The notes under the pieces are model-generated. The model was not told the origin of the DNA and ran no database searches. It saw nothing but the letters and a program-made list of their open reading frames with translations. Made by a program: the position numbers and the translations under genes. From an uncultured Duodenibacillus sp. (GTDB taxonomy: Bacteria > Pseudomonadota > Gammaproteobacteria > Burkholderiales > Burkholderiaceae_F): 64,000 bases of DNA. The stretch is taken from NCBI GenBank assembly GCA_944390715.1, contig CALXQS010000003.1, forward strand, positions 62,001 through 126,000. The letters are read 5' to 3'. Below are positions 53,808 to 63,407 of this stretch, piece after piece (position 1 is the first letter of the stretch; every line of letters begins with the position of its first letter).

Positions 53808-53953
53808 GGGGTGCTCTGCTGCCGCAAAGCGGCGAGAACAGCATTGAAGCAGGAAAAGAATGCAGAAAGCGCCTTGCGCGGCATTGCAGGCTTGCAAAAT
53901 GCGAAGCGCCAAGGCTACTATGAAAGCCGATCCCTCTTACATAGGAGAACAAT

Positions 53954-55771
53954 ATGCGCAGCACCTTGCTTGGCGCCGCCCTGGCCGCGGCCATGCTTTT
54001 CCCGCTGAGTGCTTTTGCCATCGGCGGCCCCTCCGGCCCCAAGATCGAACATCGCGTCACGGGCAAAATCGGCGAGGTGATCGTCAATCCGTATGAAATT
54101 GCTCCTTTGACGGCCGTCATCAAAAACGGAGGCTATGTGCTGCGGGACGCGAGCGTGCGCATTGTTCCCAAAGAGGGCGGCGTTGAAATCAAGTACAAGG
54201 TCGCCGACAACAAGCTTTTGACCTACGGCGGCATTCCGATTTTCGGCCTCTACCCGGACTACTTCAACACGGTTGAAGTTTCCTACACGCGCATTTCGGG
54301 CTCCAAACGCGAGCGCGTTGAAAACGAGGTCTACAAGTTTCATGCGCCTGCGCTCTTCGGGCAGCCTTCGGGGCTGGCCAACACAACGGCTTTTTTTGAA
54401 GTCAAGGTCAAAAAGGTTGATCCGGAATTTAAGGACAGGCTTTATCTCATCAACAATCTGCAGCGCAATCCCAAGGGCATGATGAAGGTCTGGAACGGAC
54501 CGGCGGGCGGCGCTCTGGAGTGGGACCGCGCTTCGCGCAACGTCATCATCGACACCCACGGCGACGTGCGCTGGTACCTCTACAACGATCCGATACAGGA
54601 CTTCACCAACATCAACCGCGGCGGCGTGATGATGGGCTTCAAGCAGAATCCCGACGGAGCGCTTTCCTGGGGGTTCGGCCAGACATACGTCAAGTACGAC
54701 ATCATGGGGCGGCAGATCTTTGACCGCAAGCTGCCGGACAACTACATCGATTTTTCGCACTCGCTTGATGTCTCGCCCAACGGGCACTTTTTTGCCCGAG
54801 TGGCCAGCGTCAACTACAAGAGGCCTGACGGCAAGAATGTGCGCACGGTCAGAGACGTGATCGTCGAAATCGACCAAAACGGCGAAGTGGTCGATGAATG
54901 GCGCTTGTTCGACATTCTTGATCCGTATCGAGACGTCAACATCAAGGCGCTCGATCAGGGAGCGGTGTGCCTCAACATCGATCCCGAGAAGGCCGGACAG
55001 ACGCTTTCGACCGAAGATCTGGCCGCGATGGACAACAACAATGTCTGGGGCGACGTGCCGGGCGTCGGGGCTGGACGCAATTGGGCCCATGTCAATTCGG
55101 TCGACCACGACCCGGTGGACGACTCCATCATCATCAGCTCCAGACACCAGTCTGCCATCGTCAAGATCGGACGCGACAAGAAAATCAAGTGGATTCTTTC
55201 TTCGCCCGAAGGCTGGAGAAAGGGCTGGATTGAAAAGGTGCTCACGCCGGTCGATGCCAAGGGAAACAAAATCAAGTGCGAGGGCAGCCGCTGCGAAGGA
55301 AGCTTCGACTGGACCTGGACGCAGCACACGGCCTTTAAGATCGACGCCAAGAGCGACAAGCGCTTCTTGTACCTTTCGGCATTTGACAACGGCGACAGCC
55401 GCGGCATGGAGCAGCCCATTTTTGCCGAAGACAAATATAGCCGCGCCGTCATCTATAAAATCGACCAAAAAAACATGACCGTCGAACAAATTTGGGAGTA
55501 CGGCAAGGAACGCGGCCACGACTGGTATTCTGCCGTGACGTCGCTTACCGAATATCAGCCGGACAAGAATTCAGTCTTTGTGTATTCGGCAACCGCGGGC
55601 GCAGCGTTTGACGGCGAGGCTCAGCGCGTCAAAGGCTCTCCCAACCCGTACTTGAACGAATTCAAGTGGCTTGCCAAGGAACCTTCGGTGGAAATTCAGG
55701 TGCAGCAGTGTCAGGGCTATCAAGCCATGCCGTTTAGCATTGAAAAGGCAATGAATCCGAAGAAGAAATAA
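53954..55771 (+). CDS. assT: Arylsulfate sulfotransferase
   Basis: 605 residues, AssT length. Signal peptide 1-22 (ending LSAFA). It moves sulfate from one phenol to another in the periplasm through a sulfo-His. Likely catalytic His458 (WTWTQHTAF); the active-site set VNSVDHDPVDD and SSRHQSAIV fits the six-blade propeller. Cys442 and Cys447 (KCEGSRCEG) are placed like the structural disulfide of E. coli CFT073 AssT (Cys418-Cys424), formed there by DsbL. AGGAG precedes the ATG. The DsbA-like gene follows 76 bp later. The terminator upstream separates it from the reductase operon. Confidence 0.95.
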   Translation: MRSTLLGAALAAAMLFPLSAFAIGGPSGPKIEHRVTGKIGEVIVNPYEIAPLTAVIKNGGYVLRDASVRIVPKEGGVEIKYKVADNKLLTYGGIPIFGLYPDYFNTVEVSYTRISGSKRERVENEVYKFHAPALFGQPSGLANTTAFFEVKVKKVDPEFKDRLYLINNLQRNPKGMMKVWNGPAGGALEWDRASRNVIIDTHGDVRWYLYNDPIQDFTNINRGGVMMGFKQNPDGALSWGFGQTYVKYDIMGRQIFDRKLPDNYIDFSHSLDVSPNGHFFARVASVNYKRPDGKNVRTVRDVIVEIDQNGEVVDEWRLFDILDPYRDVNIKALDQGAVCLNIDPEKAGQTLSTEDLAAMDNNNVWGDVPGVGAGRNWAHVNSVDHDPVDDSIIISSRHQSAIVKIGRDKKIKWILSSPEGWRKGWIEKVLTPVDAKGNKIKCEGSRCEGSFDWTWTQHTAFKIDAKSDKRFLYLSAFDNGDSRGMEQPIFAEDKYSRAVIYKIDQKNMTVEQIWEYGKERGHDWYSAVTSLTEYQPDKNSVFVYSATAGAAFDGEAQRVKGSPNPYLNEFKWLAKEPSVEIQVQQCQGYQAMPFSIEKAMNPKKK

Positions 55772-55847
55772 AGAAAGTTTGACTCTTCAATCTTTTTAGG
55801 AAAAACGCCTTCAGTGCGCATGCATGCAAAAAACAATCGTGAGCTCA

Positions 55848-56507
55848 ATGGTTAAGGTAAAAATGTTTCTTGCGGCGGCCGCAATGGCCGTCGCGGCTGC
55901 GGCAAGTTCTGCCGCAGCCTTGGAGGGCACGCAATACGTCAAGCTCGAGCACCCGATCGCCGCCTGGCAGGGAAAGCTTGTCAAGGTGTTCAGCTACGAC
56001 TGCCGCTTTTGCTACCGCTACGACGCAAGCGTTGATCCGCGCGTCATTCCTCAGGTGCAAAAAGAGGCAGGGCTGACCTTTTATCCGGTGCACTTGGAAA
56101 CCAAAGGCAAGTATGGGCGCACCGCCAGCGAATTCTTTGCGCTCTGTCTGCTGCGCGATCAGGCGGCTGGACGCACGAATATGGATAAGGAGTCGCTTTT
56201 CGTCAAAACCAAAAATGCGCTCTATGAGGCCTATCACCGCAAGGGCGAGACTTGGGAAAAGGGAGAGGGGGCTTTCATAAAAACCATGATTCAGGCAAGT
56301 GGCATTTCTGCCGAGGACTTTGCCAAGGAAAGAAAGTCGCCAGCCGTGCAGCAATTGGCCGATGCCTGGAAGGCTTCCTATGATGCGGCCAAGGTGCAGG
56401 GAATTCCTGCTTTTGTGGTCAACGGGAAGTATCTTGTGCTCAATAAGAGCCTTCGCAATGCACAGGGCCTTACAACGCTTCTCAACGAGCTGAGCAGGCT
56501 GCCGTAG
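55848..56507 (+). CDS. DsbA-family thiol oxidoreductase, AssT partner (DsbL-like)
   Basis: 219 residues from MVKVKMFL. ATG 55824 is possible, and 55863 has the best SD (AAGG) but would leave a signal peptide without basic residues. Signal to about residue 24 (ASSAAA), then the thioredoxin/DsbA fold with active site Cys-Arg-Phe-Cys (YDCRFCYRYD) and the cis-Pro loop QGIPAFVVNGKY. Position after assT matches DsbL of uropathogenic E. coli, which oxidises AssT. CRFC differs from CPHC/CPFC, and the partner membrane protein DsbI is not in the window, so re-oxidation must come from elsewhere. Confidence 0.85.
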   Translation: MVKVKMFLAAAAMAVAAAASSAAALEGTQYVKLEHPIAAWQGKLVKVFSYDCRFCYRYDASVDPRVIPQVQKEAGLTFYPVHLETKGKYGRTASEFFALCLLRDQAAGRTNMDKESLFVKTKNALYEAYHRKGETWEKGEGAFIKTMIQASGISAEDFAKERKSPAVQQLADAWKASYDAAKVQGIPAFVVNGKYLVLNKSLRNAQGLTTLLNELSRLP

Positions 56508-56572
56508 GCGCTCTCTGGTTGGGGCTTTGCTTGGTGATTGGTAAAAAAACAGAAGGATCAGAGATTTGGTTT

Positions 56573-56965
56573 ATGACGCAGCTTGAATCCGTGCGTATTG
56601 ACAAGTGGCTGTGGGCGGCTCGGTTTTTCAAAACCCGGTCTTTGGCTCAGGATGCGATTGAACTCGGGCGCGTGCGCATGCGCGGCGAGCGCGTCAAAGC
56701 CTCTCGGGAAGTGCAGCCCGGCGATCTGCTGCAGATCACTCGGGGTGAAGAACACTTTGAGGTGTATGTGGAAAATCTGTCGCAGGTGAGGGGACCGGCC
56801 AAGGAAGCGCAAAAGCTTTATCGGGAAACCGATGAGTCGCAGGTGCTGCGCGAACGCGCTGCGGCACTGCGGCGCATCGCCAAGGAGCCGGCCGCAGCGA
56901 TTCCCAAGGGAAGACCCACAAAGCGCGACGCCCGCAAGCTTAGAGAGTTTCAAAACTCGTTTTGA
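56573..56965 (+). CDS. hslR: S4-domain RNA-binding heat-shock protein Hsp15
   Basis: 130 residues. The S4 motif (VRIDKWLWAARFFKTRSLAQ, 7-26, continuing to about 60) is typical. Hsp15 rescues stalled 50S-peptidyl-tRNA complexes. Lys/Arg-rich tail (RPTKRDARKLREF) binds RNA. Start MTQLESVR at 56573 with AAGGA upstream. Converges with ychF. Confidence 0.93.
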   Translation: MTQLESVRIDKWLWAARFFKTRSLAQDAIELGRVRMRGERVKASREVQPGDLLQITRGEEHFEVYVENLSQVRGPAKEAQKLYRETDESQVLRERAAALRRIAKEPAAAIPKGRPTKRDARKLREFQNSF

Positions 56966-56992
56966 GGCGGGAAATTTTTTATGGAGGTGAAG

Positions 56993-57020
56993 CCGCGCTC
57001 TTTTGTTCAAAAGAGCGCGG
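56993..57020. terminator. Hairpin between convergent hslR and ychF
   Basis: Perfect 12-bp stem: CCGCGCTCTTTT (56993-57004) with AAAAGAGCGCGG (57009-57020), loop GTTC; works for both strands. Confidence 0.7.
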
Positions 57021-57035
57021 GTCGTCAAGTCGAGG

Positions 57036-58130
57036 CTAGACGTTGAAGAGGAAGTTCATCACGTCGCCGTCGGCCACGACGTAGTCCTTGCCTTCGGCGC
57101 GCATTCTGCCGGCTTCCTGCGCGCCCTTTTCGCCGTTGTGCGAAATGTAGTCGTCGTAGGAAATCGTCTGCGCACGAATAAAGCCGCGTTCGAAGTCCGA
57201 GTGAATGACGCCGGCGGCCTGAGGCGCCGTGTCGCCCTTGTGAATGGTCCAGGCGCGCACTTCCTTGGGGCCGGCCGTGAAGTAGGTCTGAAGACCCAGA
57301 AGATCGTATCCCGCACGGATCACGCGGTTGAGTCCCGGCTCGGTCATGCCCATGTCTTCGAGGAACATGGCCTTGTCCTCATCGTCGAGGTCGGCGATTT
57401 CGGCTTCCGTCTTGGCGCAGACGGCAACCACGGGGGCGTTTTCCGTGGCGGCGAGCTTGCGCACGCTCTCAAGCAGCGGGTTGTTTTCAAAGCCGTGGTC
57501 GTCGACGTTGGCCACGTACATCACAGGCTTTAAGGTAAGCAGAAAGAGCGGGTGCACGACGGCAAGCTCTTCCTTGGAGAGACCGGCGGCGCGGGCAGGC
57601 TTGGCTTCGTTTAAAAGGGGCTGAATTTTTTCGAGCACCTGCACAAGCTTCAAGGCTTCCTTGTCGCCGCCCTGACGGGCCTGCTTGCTGTAGCGATTGA
57701 GCGCTTTTTCTACCGAGGCGAGATCGGCCAAGGCAAGCTCCGTGTTGATGACCTCAATGTCTTCAAGCGGCGAGATGTGGCCGGCGACATGCACCACGTT
57801 CTCGTCTTCAAAGCAGCGCACGATGTGCGCAATTGCATCGCACTCGCGGATATTGGCAAGAAACTGGTTGCCCAGACCTTCGCCCTTGCTTGCGCCGGCT
57901 ACGAGGCCGGCGATGTCGACGAATTCAACGGTGGCGGGCACGATGCGCTCGGGGTGCACGATGTCGGCGAGCTTCTGCAGACGGCCGTCGGGCACTTCCA
58001 CAATGCCGACATTGGGTTCAATCGTGCAGAACGGATAGTTTTCAGCTGCAATGCCAGCTTTTGTCAGAGCATTAAAAATCGTGGACTTGCCGACGTTGGG
58101 AAGTCCGACGATGCCGCATTTCAATCCCAT
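57036..58130 (-). CDS. ychF: Ribosome-binding ATPase YchF
   Basis: 364 residues, family length. Obg-like: P-loop GLPNVGKST (8-16), a NxxE-type nucleotide motif, and a C-terminal TGS domain (about 278-362, [20 protein letters not shown]). Binds ATP rather than GTP in the OLA1/YchF group; influences translation and oxidative stress response. Follows DUF523 after a 13-bp-stem hairpin, so it may have its own promoter. Confidence 0.97.
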   Translation of the reverse strand: MGLKCGIVGLPNVGKSTIFNALTKAGIAAENYPFCTIEPNVGIVEVPDGRLQKLADIVHPERIVPATVEFVDIAGLVAGASKGEGLGNQFLANIRECDAIAHIVRCFEDENVVHVAGHISPLEDIEVINTELALADLASVEKALNRYSKQARQGGDKEALKLVQVLEKIQPLLNEAKPARAAGLSKEELAVVHPLFLLTLKPVMYVANVDDHGFENNPLLESVRKLAATENAPVVAVCAKTEAEIADLDDEDKAMFLEDMGMTEPGLNRVIRAGYDLLGLQTYFTAGPKEVRAWTIHKGDTAPQAAGVIHSDFERGFIRAQTISYDDYISHNGEKGAQEAGRMRAEGKDYVVADGDVMNFLFNV

Positions 58131-58179
58131 GCTGTGTTTCTCTTTTCTGATCGGTTAGGGAAAAATTTTTCTGGGCGTT

Positions 58180-58216
58180 CTGCAAAAAGAGCTTTCCCGG
58201 AATGCTCTTTTTGCAG
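58180..58216 (-). terminator. Hairpin between DUF523 gene and ychF
   Basis: Perfect 13-bp stem: CTGCAAAAAGAGC (58180-58192) with GCTCTTTTTGCAG (58204-58216). Confidence 0.7.
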
Positions 58217-58272
58217 TGCATCTTTTGTGGGCATTATCGCCCATTTCGCAGGCTTGGAAAAAATTCGCCGAG

Positions 58273-58788
58273 CTAGGCCTGCGCAGGCGTCTTTCTGAGT
58301 TCTTCGAGGCAGGCAAGAGCTTCGTCGATTTGGGTTTCATCAAAGACTTTGACGCCGTGCTGCATCAAAAGCTCAGCCGTTACGCCGCGGCCTTCGATGA
58401 GCTTGCCCGCAAAGGTGCCGTCGTAGACCTGATCTCTGCCGCAGGAGGGACTGCGCGACTTCAAAATCGCCACGCGGATGCCGTGCTTTTGCACGAGCGC
58501 CAAAGCGGCCTTGGCGCCGGAGACGTACTGAGCCGTGACGTCTTCGCCTTCGGTGTTGACGACGCGGCCGCTGCCGCTGAGCACGTCGGCGGCCGTCTTG
58601 GCCGGTTCGATTTCCGCAGCCGGACGCGGCACGTCAAGGCCGCCAGCGCATTCCGGGCAGATCACGGCTACGCGGCCGTTGTTGAGCATCAGGTGCAGCG
58701 TGGGGGTCACGCAGCTTTTTCCCATCTTGGCGTCCCAGCGGCAGCACTGGCCGATGAGGCACGAACTCATGAGAAGTTCAATTGCCAT
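58273..58788 (-). CDS. DUF523 family protein
   Basis: 171 residues. The four-cysteine pattern of the family is seen: MSSCLIGQCCRWD near the N-terminus, CPECAGGLDVPRPAAEI (about 44-60) and the ILKSRSPSCGRDQVYDGTF stretch (about 107-125). The function of DUF523 is not established; the Cys set suggests binding of a metal or sulfur species. Between pth and ychF on the same strand, 60 bp after pth. Confidence 0.85.
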   Translation of the reverse strand: MAIELLMSSCLIGQCCRWDAKMGKSCVTPTLHLMLNNGRVAVICPECAGGLDVPRPAAEIEPAKTAADVLSGSGRVVNTEGEDVTAQYVSGAKAALALVQKHGIRVAILKSRSPSCGRDQVYDGTFAGKLIEGRGVTAELLMQHGVKVFDETQIDEALACLEELRKTPAQA

Positions 58789-58848
58789 GTCTTGTTTCTC
58801 CTTGATTCGTTTGGCGGCAGTCGAAAATTTTTTTTCGCGCCGCTCATT

Positions 58849-59526
58849 TTAAGATGCCGGCTTTTGTTCTGAAGACGGTTCGTCCGCACCTTTGCGGGGC
58901 TTGTCGTCAGGCTTTTTTTCAGGCTTGGGGTTGGAAAATTTCAAAATGGCGCGATGCACCCGATCCAGATCTCCTGCTGCAAAGGCATCGATCCACTTGA
59001 GGGCTGCCGCAAGGCACTCGTCGATTTTCTGCTGGTGTTCGCCCGAAGGCGTTCCCAGCACCCAGTCGTAGACCGCCTGCTGGGGGCAGAACTGGCGGGG
59101 GTGTCCGATGCCCACGCGCAGACGCCAGAAATTGGGCGTCGAAAGCTTGGCGGTGATGTCCTTCAGGCCGTTGTGACCGGCATTGCCGCCGCCGATTTTC
59201 AGGCGCATCGCCCCGGGCTGCAGGTCGAGTTCATCGTGTACGACGAGGATCTCTTCGGGCTTGATTTTGTAGTATGAGGCAACCGCCTGCACGGCCGAGC
59301 CCGACAAGTTCATGAAGGTGGTGGGCTTTAAAAGCCGCACATCGCCGGCTTTTGCAGAGATGCGTGCGGTTTCGCCGAAAAATTTGGCATCAGCCGCAAA
59401 GCGTGCGCCGCAAGAGGCAGCCAAGCGGTCCAAAAACTGAAAGCCCACGTTGTGGCGCGTGGTTCGGTAGCTGTCGCCCGGATTTCCCAAACCGACAATC
59501 AAAAGAATCGGCGTGTTCTGAGCCAT
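58849..59526 (-). CDS. pth: Peptidyl-tRNA hydrolase
   Basis: 225 residues. Active-site region [18 protein letters not shown] (about 12-29) contains Asn and the catalytic His; FMNLSG and [10 protein letters not shown] (about 113-122) are intact. It frees tRNA from dropped-off peptides. The last ~30 residues ([19 protein letters not shown]) are a charged tail beyond the usual about 190. In the conserved rplY-pth-ychF order, but here a DEAD-box gene and DUF523 are interspersed. Confidence 0.96.
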   Translation of the reverse strand: MAQNTPILLIVGLGNPGDSYRTTRHNVGFQFLDRLAASCGARFAADAKFFGETARISAKAGDVRLLKPTTFMNLSGSAVQAVASYYKIKPEEILVVHDELDLQPGAMRLKIGGGNAGHNGLKDITAKLSTPNFWRLRVGIGHPRQFCPQQAVYDWVLGTPSGEHQQKIDECLAAALKWIDAFAAGDLDRVHRAILKFSNPKPEKKPDDKPRKGADEPSSEQKPAS

Positions 59527-59555
59527 GGTTCGTCGTCAGTATTTTTTTTGTTGCG

Positions 59556-61277
59556 TTATTCGTATGAAAACCGTCCGCTTCTGTCCTGCGGCAGCTCTTC
59601 AAAGCGCTGCTCGGGGGCTTCGGTAAAGCGTCCGGTGCGTTTTTCCTTTGGGCGGTCCCGCCGTACGGTGACGGTGCGCCCTTTGATGGTGGCGGCTCGA
59701 AGCGCTTCGATGACGGCATTTGCCGCAGCAGAGTCGACTTCGACCAGCGTAAAGCGCTCGGCAATATCGATGGCGCCGATGCGCTTGCTCGGGATGCCGG
59801 CTTCATTGGCAATGGCGCCGACAATGTCGCCTGGCCGTATGCCGAGACTGCGTCCGGCACCGATGAAAAGTCGCGTCATGCCGGGTTCGGGCGCCTCATG
59901 CACGCGGGGCTTGCGGGCTGTGGGCCGCCGGGTTTTGTCAAAGCCCGCGGCAGCCGGAATTTCTACTTCGTCATCGGCTCCGCCCGAGAGCTTATCGACA
60001 AGGCTTACGGCTGCCGAGGCAACGGCAAAGGGATCGAACTCTTCACAGAGCTGCTCGACCACGACGCGAAAGCGTTCGTAGTCGCCCTCCAAAAGCTCCT
60101 CGGCGATGGCCGCACGCACGACTTCCATGCGTTTGGCGCGCACGTCGGTAAGCGTCGGGATGCTGCGCACCTCAACTTTGCCCTTGGTCATGCGCTCAAT
60201 GGCGCGCAGCCGTCCGTACTCGCGCGGCTCGAGCACCGTGATGGCCAGTCCCGAGCGTCCGGCGCGGCCCGTGCGTCCGATGCGGTGCACGTACGTCTCA
60301 AGCGAAGCGGGAATGCCGAAGTTGATCACGTGCGAGACGTTTTCCAAATCGATGCCGCGGGCGGCGACGTCGGTGGCAACGATCAGTTCAATTTGTCCGG
60401 CCCGCGCGCGGCGCATGACGCGATCGCGGCTTGCCTGATCTAGTCCGCCGTGGAGCGCCTCGACGGCAAAGCCGCGGCTTCTGAGCGCCTCGGTGATCTC
60501 GTCGACCTCAAGGCGCGTGCGGGCAAAGCAGATGGCAAGCTCGGGCGACTGCACGTCGAGAATGCGCCCGAGAGCGGCCAGACGGTGCGAGCGGCCGACG
60601 ACGTAGGCAAGCTGAGGAATTCGCGGCGCATCGCCCTGCGTGGCGTTGCGGGCAATGACGATGTGCTCGGGATTGTTGAGGTGAGCTTGGGCAATGGCTT
60701 TGATGCGGCTGGGCAATGTGGCCGAAAACAGCGCGCTTTGATGCTTTTCGGGCAGTTCGGCCAAAATCGCTTCAAGCTCCTCGGCAAAGCCCATGTCAAG
60801 CATCTCATCGGCTTCATCGAGAACCAGGGCTTTAATGGCGCTCAAGTCAAGCGTGCCGCGGCGGATATGGTCCAGCGCCCGCCCCGGGGTGGCCGCCACA
60901 ACGTGTACGCCGCGCTTTAAAAGCCGAATTTGACGACCATATTCCTGCCCGCCGTAGATGGGCGCCACCTCGATGCCGACCGTTTTTCCAAAGCCAAGAA
61001 AGCTTTCGCAAACCTGCAGGCAAAGCTCTCGCGTCGGAGTGAGCACAAGCACCTGCGGCAGGTCGGCTTTTTTCCCGACGACATAGCGCGCAATCAGCGG
61101 CAGTCCGAAAGCAGCCGTCTTGCCCGTGCCGGTCGCCGCCTGGCCCAGCACGTCGCGCCCTTCGAGAAGCACAGGGATGGCGGCCTTTTGAATCGGCGTG
61201 GGTTCTTCAAAGCCCAGATCGGAGAGGGCCCGAGCAATATCGGGCGGCAAGCCCAGTTCAACAAAAGCGTTGGTCAT
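59556..61277 (-). CDS. DEAD-box RNA helicase with DbpA-type RNA-binding domain
   Basis: 573 residues. Q motif FEEPTPIQ, motif I AATGTGKT, DEAD (ALVLDEADEMLD), SAT (ALFSATLP), and motif VI YVHRIGRTGRAG are all present. The C-terminal domain (about 460-535, RLFIGAGRSLGIRPGDIVGA) is the RRM-like fold of DbpA/CsdA, for ribosome assembly or cold growth. Start MTNAFVEL at 61277; a TTG just upstream is unlikely. deaD or dbpA cannot be chosen from sequence alone. Confidence 0.92.
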   Translation of the reverse strand: MTNAFVELGLPPDIARALSDLGFEEPTPIQKAAIPVLLEGRDVLGQAATGTGKTAAFGLPLIARYVVGKKADLPQVLVLTPTRELCLQVCESFLGFGKTVGIEVAPIYGGQEYGRQIRLLKRGVHVVAATPGRALDHIRRGTLDLSAIKALVLDEADEMLDMGFAEELEAILAELPEKHQSALFSATLPSRIKAIAQAHLNNPEHIVIARNATQGDAPRIPQLAYVVGRSHRLAALGRILDVQSPELAICFARTRLEVDEITEALRSRGFAVEALHGGLDQASRDRVMRRARAGQIELIVATDVAARGIDLENVSHVINFGIPASLETYVHRIGRTGRAGRSGLAITVLEPREYGRLRAIERMTKGKVEVRSIPTLTDVRAKRMEVVRAAIAEELLEGDYERFRVVVEQLCEEFDPFAVASAAVSLVDKLSGGADDEVEIPAAAGFDKTRRPTARKPRVHEAPEPGMTRLFIGAGRSLGIRPGDIVGAIANEAGIPSKRIGAIDIAERFTLVEVDSAAANAVIEALRAATIKGRTVTVRRDRPKEKRTGRFTEAPEQRFEELPQDRSGRFSYE

Positions 61278-61440
61278 CAAAAAAGCTCACGCAATTAAAA
61301 ACGAGAAAAAGGCCCGCTTTGCGAGAAGCCGTCGTCTGTAGCGGCCTTCTCGCCTAAAGCGAGCCCTTGTGGCAGTGATCCTGCGCGAGCGCCCGACGCA
61401 AATGTGCGGGCGCAGAGTTTGCAGTCGCGCCGAGCCGTTG

Positions 61441-62061
61441 TTAGGCGGCAGGAGCAGCGGCGGCAGGAGCAGCAGCGTCGGCGGCAGCTGCCGGAGCACC
61501 GGCTTCGTCGCCTTCGATCGTGGTCACCGTGGCAATCGTGGTTTCGGGAGCAACGGCAGTCACGTTTTCGGGCAGCTTGAGGTCGGCCACGCGCAGCGTG
61601 GTCTGGCTCGTCATGCCGGAGAGATCCACGTCGATGAACTCGGGCAGATCCTTGGGCAGGCAGGAGACTTCGATCGTGGCCACCAGACGGCTCACGAAGC
61701 CCTTGTCGATCTTGACGGCCGGGCTGTTTTCGTCGCCGAAGAAGTGCAGCGGCACGCGCATCGTCACGTTGGCGTTCGGATCAATGCGCTGGAAGTCAGC
61801 ATGCAGAACCTGGTTCTTGTAGGGGTGCATCTGGAAGGCGCGCAGCACGACGAGTTCTTCCTTGCCGTCGAGTTCCATGGTCAGAATGGAAGAGTGGAAC
61901 TTTTCCTTCTGCAGATCGTAGTAGAGCTCGTTGTGATCGATCTCGACCGGGGTGGCGGCGGTGTTGTTGCCGTAAACGATGGCAGGAACCTTGGCCTCGC
62001 GGCGCAGGCGGCGGCTCGCACTCGTACCTTGCGTCTGGCGGGTAGCGGCGACGAATTTCAT
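61441..62061 (-). CDS. rplY: 50S ribosomal protein L25/CTC
   Basis: 206 residues, the long CTC type. The 5S-binding N-terminal domain (QTQGTSASRRLRREAKVPA-like start) and the TL5 C-terminal domain (about 95-185, HADFQRIDPNANVTMRVPLH) are present; the last 25 residues are Ala-rich. Adjacent to prs as in most beta-proteobacteria. Confidence 0.96.
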   Translation of the reverse strand: MKFVAATRQTQGTSASRRLRREAKVPAIVYGNNTAATPVEIDHNELYYDLQKEKFHSSILTMELDGKEELVVLRAFQMHPYKNQVLHADFQRIDPNANVTMRVPLHFFGDENSPAVKIDKGFVSRLVATIEVSCLPKDLPEFIDVDLSGMTSQTTLRVADLKLPENVTAVAPETTIATVTTIEGDEAGAPAAAADAAAPAAAAPAA

Positions 62062-62144
62062 GGGTTTATCTCCAAAAAAGCAAAAAAGTGCCTGCGGCCG
62101 CGACCAGCCGCCAGGCAGTTGGGTTGAAAATCAACAGCGGTCAG

Positions 62145-63095
62145 TTATTCGTTGAAGAGTTCGCTGACCGAATCTTCGCGCGCGATGCGCGAGATGGTTT
62201 CGCCTACCAAAGGCGCGCAGCTCAGCTGGCGGATCTTCGGGCAGGACTGTGCTTCGGGACGCAGCGGAATGGTGTCGGTCACGACCACTTCGTCCAAAGC
62301 GGAATTCTTGATGCGCTCGATGGCGTTGCCCGAGAAGACCGGGTGCGCGGCGTAGGCGAGAACGCGGGTGGCTCCTCGCTCCTTCAGAGCGCCGGCGGCA
62401 TTGCACAGGGTGCCTGCCGTATCGACGATGTCGTCGGTGATCACGCAGGTGCGGCCCTTGACTTCGCCGATGATGTTCATGATTTCAGCGACGTTGGCGC
62501 GCGGACGGCGCTTGTCGATGATGGCCAGATCAACGCCGAGTTCCTTGGCCATGGCGCGGGCGCGGACAACGCCGCCCACGTCGGGCGAGACCACCATCAG
62601 GTCGGGGTACTGGTGCGAGAGCAGGTCGTTCAAGAGCACCGGCGTCGAGTAGATGTTGTCGACGGGCACGTCAAAAAAGCCCTGAATCTGATCGGCGTGC
62701 AGATCCATCGTCAGCACGCGGTCAACGCCCACGCTCTGGAGCATGTTGGCCACGACCTTTGCCGAAATGGCCACGCGGGCCGAACGCGGACGGCGGTCCT
62801 GACGCGCATAGCCGTAGTAGGGCATCACAGCCGTGATGCGGCGCGCGGAGGCGCGGCGCAGGGCATCGGCCATGATCATCAGTTCCATCAGGTTGTCATT
62901 GGTGGGAGCACAGGTGCTCTGCAGCACGAAGGCGTCGCAGCCGCGAACGTTTTCGTTGATTTCCACCATCACTTCTCCATCCGAGAAGCGATTGACAGTT
63001 GCGCGGCCAAGCGGGATATTGAGGTACTGCGCCACCGCATGGGCAAGCTTGGGATTGGCGTTGCCTGAGAAAACCTTCAGACTCTCCGAAACCAT
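62145..63095 (-). CDS. prs: Ribose-phosphate pyrophosphokinase
   Basis: 316 residues. Makes PRPP from ribose 5-phosphate and ATP. PRPP loop [14 protein letters not shown] (about 219-232) and [20 protein letters not shown] (about 164-183) are intact, with [16 protein letters not shown] near the N-terminus. Start MVSESLKV at 63095; the frame continues 68 codons upstream into non-coding sequence. It is followed by rplY (83 bp). Confidence 0.97.
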   Translation of the reverse strand: MVSESLKVFSGNANPKLAHAVAQYLNIPLGRATVNRFSDGEVMVEINENVRGCDAFVLQSTCAPTNDNLMELMIMADALRRASARRITAVMPYYGYARQDRRPRSARVAISAKVVANMLQSVGVDRVLTMDLHADQIQGFFDVPVDNIYSTPVLLNDLLSHQYPDLMVVSPDVGGVVRARAMAKELGVDLAIIDKRRPRANVAEIMNIIGEVKGRTCVITDDIVDTAGTLCNAAGALKERGATRVLAYAAHPVFSGNAIERIKNSALDEVVVTDTIPLRPEAQSCPKIRQLSCAPLVGETISRIAREDSVSELFNE

Positions 63096-63267
63096 GATGT
63101 GTTCTCTAAGTGCGTTTTGCCGTCGGAGACTTGCGTGCCCTGGCGGCGGTGTCAATGACCTGCAGAAAGCGTCACGGCTCGGCACGCTTTGATGCGCCCG
63201 GGGCCGCGCCTGCTGCTCCAACACGAAAGGGGGAGCTTTTTTAGAAAACTCCCCGTCTTTCCAAATT

Positions 63268-63343
63268 TGGCAGGGGTGGAAGGATTCGAACCTTCGCATA
63301 CCGGAATCAAAATCCGGTGCCTTAACCGCTTGGCGACACCCCT
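63268..63343 (-). tRNA. tRNA-Gln (anticodon TTG)
   Basis: 76 bases with encoded CCA (63268-63270). Acceptor AGGGGTG pairs with CACCCCT; anticodon stem CCGGA/TCCGG encloses TTTTGAT, so the anticodon is TTG; T arm has GTTCGAATC. Position between ispE and prs is standard. Confidence 0.97.
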
Positions 63344-63407
63344 GTTTTTAATTCAAGCATCCCATTGTATCCGATTCAGCTGCCGCTCCCGTCTTAAAGC
63401 CTTTGAA

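Noticed and set aside
53880..53953. Copy of the GAGGTGGTYTGAAGC promoter before assT
   Set aside because: No such sequence is found in this gap; assT is probably controlled separately.
53918..55519. 533-codon minus-strand frame over assT
   Set aside because: Antisense shadow; assT has signal peptide, catalytic His and correct length.
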